A DNA stretch of 64,000 nt, from assembly GCF_900172215.1 (NCBI RefSeq), contig NZ_FWFP01000003.1, forward strand, positions 1 through 64,000. The letters are read 5' to 3'. Below the pieces are notes generated by a model. It had not been told where the DNA came from. It did not search any database and worked only from the letters and a program-made list of their open reading frames with translations. The DNA is from Ruegeria meonggei. GTDB taxonomy: Bacteria > Pseudomonadota > Alphaproteobacteria > Rhodobacterales > Rhodobacteraceae. Below, piece by piece: positions 61,086 to 64,000 of this stretch; the first letter of the stretch is position 1, and every line of letters starts with the position of its first letter. Position numbers and translations under genes: made by a program.

Positions 61086-63695
61086 TTACTTGGTCAGGCC
61101 GCGCAAGCCGCCAGAGATCAGGATATTCACCTCATACAGAATGCGGGGTGCCGCCAGGCCACCGGGGCTGGCCAGGTAATTCGGGCTCCAGTCCGGTTCA
61201 AACTTTTGCTTGAACGACCGCAGCCCTTCAAAGTGATAAAACTGCTCTCCATGCTCGTAGACAAAGCCGCCCACGCGGTTCCAGAATGAGGCCAGCTGCC
61301 GGTTCTCAATCCCGGAAAACGGCGCAGCCCCCAGCGAGAACCACTGGAACCCCTGCTCTGATCCCCACGCCATCATCTCGGCAAACAGCGCGTCCATGAC
61401 AAAGCTTGGGCTGTCAGGCTCATACCGCATCAGGTCCAGTGACAGCTCGGATTTGTTGCCGCCCTGAAACAAGTTGGCAAATGCCATGATCTGTCCGGTA
61501 TCGCCATTGCGCAGCACGGCGTGGTCGAAATAGGACAGGTAATCGTCATCAAACCCACCCAGGGCAAAACCCTTTTCCTCGCCAGCCTTACGTTCGAGCC
61601 AAGCGTCAGAGATTTTGCGTAGTTCTGGCAGGACCGGGCTTAGGTCTTGCTTGAGAATGATTTCAAACACATAACCTTCACGCTCTGCCCGGTTCTTGGC
61701 CTGCCGAAATCGCTTGCGGGGTTTTCCATCCAGAGAGAAATCTTTCAGCGGCACGCGCGCGACCTCGCCGATTTTCAGGATCGACAGGCCAAGATCCAGA
61801 AAGGTCGGCAGGTATTTGGTCGAAACACTGTAAAACGCACACAGCTTGCCTTCGCGATCCGCCATTTCGCGTAACTGCCAAATTAGTTGCTGACCGGCTG
61901 TTTCGTCACCTACCGGCTCACCCTTGCTGATCAGCGCGTTGCCAGTATCGGCATAGGCAATAAACGCTGTGTCGTCCGGCGCGATCAGAAACTGCTTGTC
62001 ACCGGTCAGTGAAATTTGAGATTCGGTATCCTCACTCTCCATCACAAGCCGCTCGACCACAGGCGGGATTTCAGTTCGCACCGGGGGTGGGATTTCGCGT
62101 CCGAACAGAGAGTTCACAGCCACAACCCCCAGAATGACCGCAACCACAAGGCTGGAGCGTAAAAAGCGCGAAGCATCGCCATTCCAGGCGAACTCCCACC
62201 ACAGGGAATTCTGGTATTCGACATGGGAATAGGCAAATAGTCCGACCCAGAAGATGACCGCGAGCAAAGCCACCACACTAACCAGCCACGGGATGTTCAG
62301 GCGAAAAATCGATGCACCACTGACGCGGTAGAACGCCCCCCGGAACGTGGCCAGCAGCGCGATGGTGGCCAACATGCTGATCGCCTCATGCGTATCCAGC
62401 CCTTTGGTCAGAGAGGCGACGAAGCCAATCACCATCAACAGCATGGCCGCAATCCAGGCACGGTAAAGCTTGCGGAACAAGCCGCGTGAGACAAGGATCA
62501 GAAGAACGCCCACGGCACTGCCCGCCAGATGTGAGGCCTCTACAAAGGACAGAGGCAGGAAATCCCGCAACACACCCAGGCTTTGGCTGCTGGAAGGCAA
62601 AGCACCCGACACCAGCAGGATAACCCCGGCCACAGCCGCCACTCCGGCGGCAACCATCGGCACAATTGGGCGGATCGCGCGGTATACCCACGTGGCCGCG
62701 CCACTGATGTGATGGCGATGTGTCAGGGCCGAGGCCACCGCAATCGAGAGGGTTGCAATCGCAAAGGGTAAAAACGTGTAGACCAGTCGATAAAGCAATA
62801 GCGCGGCGATGACGTCCGACCGCCCCGACGCTCCCAGCCCGGCGATCAACGTGGCCTCAAACGCACCTATGCCGCCCGGCGCATGGCTGAGGATGCCAAT
62901 TGCGATGGCCCCAATGTAGATCGTGAAGAAGTACGGATAGCCGACACCAAGGTCATCCGGCATTAGAACGTACAGCGCCATGGACGCGCCAAAGAGGTCT
63001 CCGATTGCGGCTATTGTCAGCAGGCCAGACAACTTGCCACCGGGCAAGTTGAACCCAACCCCGCCATAGGCCAGCCTGCGCCCGCCCTTGGCGAGCCATA
63101 AGAACAAGGTCGCCAGACCCGCCAGCAGGCACAGTCCAATTATGGTTTCTACCGTGTCGCTGATCGGAAGAACTTTGGAAATCCCATCTGGATGCAGCGT
63201 CAACAGGATGCCAAGCAACAAAACCAACCCAGACCAAAACGCAATCCATGAGGTCGCAATGACGCCGGCGACCCTGCTCAGATCCAGCCCAAGCGAGGCA
63301 TAGATGCGGTATCTAATAGCTGTACCGGTAATGTACGAAAACCCAAGGCAGTTCGACACTGCGTACCCACTGGCTCCGGCCATGCCCGCGACGGGCAATG
63401 GCACCTCGCCGTCGGCCACGCTTTGAACCGCCAAAACATCATACATGGATAAGGACACAAAGCTGACCGCTGTCCAGCACAGAGCAAAGAACATCAGCTT
63501 CCACGATGTGTTAGCCACGTCGGTCTTAACGTCGGACCATTTCACGTGCGAGGACAGCTCATGCAGTACGGTCAGCGCAATTAGCGTCACTAGAATCGGG
63601 ATCGCGATTTTGATCCACGGCTTTTCCAGGACCTTTGTGACCCGCTCGGCCCAGCGAACAGCCCAGAGTTCTTTGTCTGTCTGCTGATCAGTCAT
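61086..63695 (-). CDS. mprF: Bifunctional phosphatidylglycerol lysyltransferase/flippase
   Basis: An 869-residue protein. The N-terminal flippase half (about 1-520) has some 13-14 TM helices, including GYAVSNCLGFSYITGTAIRYR and HAPGGIGAFEATLIAGLG, hallmarks of MprF/LPG synthases. The C-terminal half (about 540-869) is the soluble DUF2156 GNAT-like transferase with QLIWQLREMADREGKLCAFYSVS, RFRQAKNRAEREGY and FQWFSLGAAPFSGIENR. It should transfer lysine (possibly another amino acid) from tRNA to phosphatidylglycerol and flip the product, raising resistance to cationic peptides. In Rhizobium the homologue lpiA is acid-induced and followed by atvA/acvB; no such hydrolase is seen here. AGCAGGAAAA precedes the ATG. 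Confidence 0.93.
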   Translation of the reverse strand: MTDQQTDKELWAVRWAERVTKVLEKPWIKIAIPILVTLIALTVLHELSSHVKWSDVKTDVANTSWKLMFFALCWTAVSFVSLSMYDVLAVQSVADGEVPLPVAGMAGASGYAVSNCLGFSYITGTAIRYRIYASLGLDLSRVAGVIATSWIAFWSGLVLLLGILLTLHPDGISKVLPISDTVETIIGLCLLAGLATLFLWLAKGGRRLAYGGVGFNLPGGKLSGLLTIAAIGDLFGASMALYVLMPDDLGVGYPYFFTIYIGAIAIGILSHAPGGIGAFEATLIAGLGASGRSDVIAALLLYRLVYTFLPFAIATLSIAVASALTHRHHISGAATWVYRAIRPIVPMVAAGVAAVAGVILLVSGALPSSSQSLGVLRDFLPLSFVEASHLAGSAVGVLLILVSRGLFRKLYRAWIAAMLLMVIGFVASLTKGLDTHEAISMLATIALLATFRGAFYRVSGASIFRLNIPWLVSVVALLAVIFWVGLFAYSHVEYQNSLWWEFAWNGDASRFLRSSLVVAVILGVVAVNSLFGREIPPPVRTEIPPVVERLVMESEDTESQISLTGDKQFLIAPDDTAFIAYADTGNALISKGEPVGDETAGQQLIWQLREMADREGKLCAFYSVSTKYLPTFLDLGLSILKIGEVARVPLKDFSLDGKPRKRFRQAKNRAEREGYVFEIILKQDLSPVLPELRKISDAWLERKAGEEKGFALGGFDDDYLSYFDHAVLRNGDTGQIMAFANLFQGGNKSELSLDLMRYEPDSPSFVMDALFAEMMAWGSEQGFQWFSLGAAPFSGIENRQLASFWNRVGGFVYEHGEQFYHFEGLRSFKQKFEPDWSPNYLASPGGLAAPRILYEVNILISGGLRGLTK

Positions 63696-63799
63696 GGTTT
63701 TTTCCTGCTCTCAGGCACTAAAATGATCCTGCACGCGAATGTATGGCGCAGGTCGATCCTTGCACATTTTCTTTGAACCTCAAAGCGCTACAGGACGGA

Positions 63800-64000
63800 T
63801 CAGACCCGACCTTTTCGGGTGGACAGCAACAGGTTGGTTTCCGATCGCGTGACCCCCTCCATCCGCCGTATCTGAAACAGAACTTCATCCAATTCCGCCA
63901 GCGTTTCGGTGCCGATCTCGGCGATCAAGTCCCAGCTGCCATTGGTGGAATGCACGGCGCGCACCTGACGCATGGCGGCGACTCTGGCCATCGTCCGCTC
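63800..64000 (-). CDS. Lrp/AsnC-type ligand-binding domain protein (partial, runs off the window)
   Basis: The C-terminal 67 codons are visible, and the frame stays open to the window edge upstream. SEVRAVHS-like VRAVHSTNGSWDLIAEIGTETLAELDEVL and IRRMEGVTRSETNLLLST are typical of the AsnC/RAM ligand-binding domain. The short distance expected to its start suggests a stand-alone ligand-binding protein of about 80 residues without a helix-turn-helix, as is common in Rhodobacterales, but the missing 5' end prevents a decision. It is on the same strand as mprF, 104 bases upstream of it. Confidence 0.7.
   Translation of the reverse strand, partial: ERTMARVAAMRQVRAVHSTNGSWDLIAEIGTETLAELDEVLFQIRRMEGVTRSETNLLLSTRKGRV

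Noticed and set aside
1..64000. CRISPR arrays, insertion sequences, rRNA operons, prophage or toxin-antitoxin modules
   Set aside because: I looked for regularly spaced repeats, transposase motifs, rRNA stretches, phage structural genes and short overlapping toxin-antitoxin pairs, and saw none that could be supported.

Overview
The window looks like chromosome from a marine-type alphaproteobacterium of the Rhodobacterales (Roseobacter/Ruegeria-like). This rests on moderately high GC, a phr-cfa-trgAB-cysK cluster that recalls the Rhodobacter sphaeroides tellurite and singlet-oxygen loci, a GAAC-N7-GAAC LexA box of the alphaproteobacterial type, and protein sequences throughout that read as roseobacter orthologues. 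No phage, plasmid, insertion sequence or CRISPR array was recognised. The only RNA gene seen is a tRNA-Ser(GGA) at the left end.

Layout. 0.15-9.5 kb (minus strand): tRNA-Ser, then, read in the transcription direction from 9.5 kb, a class V aminotransferase, photolyase, a cyclopropane-fatty-acid-synthase-like methyltransferase, trgA, trgB (GGCT-NUDIX fusion), cysK and a large MscS channel. An exact TGATCC -35 element sits before the photolyase, suggesting a photo-oxidative-stress operon. 9.7-11.5 kb: pyrH and miaA, divergent. 11.8-18.3 kb: a four-gene peptide/opine-type ABC importer with a fused double ATPase. 18.4-29.7 kb: lytic transglycosylase, ssb, an M50 site-2 protease with CBS domains, aroK-aroB, an unannotated 49-residue membrane protein overlapping a secreted hypothetical, xerD, a CorC-type transporter, an FAD/GcvT demethylase-like enzyme and a MocA-like nucleotidyltransferase. 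29.7-34.1 kb: a 770-base non-coding stretch with three inverted repeats, degP/htrA, and an OmpR-type two-component pair.

34.1-36.8 kb (minus): a tightly overlapped CHAD - ParA ATPase - CYTH operon. This is the most striking unit: two domains that bind or cleave polyphosphate joined to a cargo-positioning-type ATPase. 37.0-48.7 kb: TfoX C-terminal protein, ndk, Bcr/CflA exporter, ABC-F ATPase, MarC, membrane-anchored retropepsin, a solitary SOS-box-controlled imuA-like gene that is probably leaderless, two MFS transporters, a YceI protein, and a YqiJ-YqiK (flotillin) pair. 48.9-64 kb: metG, an AcrAB-type RND pump without its own outer-membrane channel, divergent glpD/glpR with a repeated operator, a DUF3302-HlyD-outer-membrane-factor set without its own inner-membrane pump, mprF, and the 3' end of a stand-alone Lrp/AsnC ligand-binding protein.

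Most genes are housekeeping or envelope/stress functions in short operons closed by clear hairpin terminators. Interest concentrates in the CHAD-ParA-CYTH operon, the orphan SOS gene, the putative ECF-driven stress operon, and several inverted repeats that look like operators.
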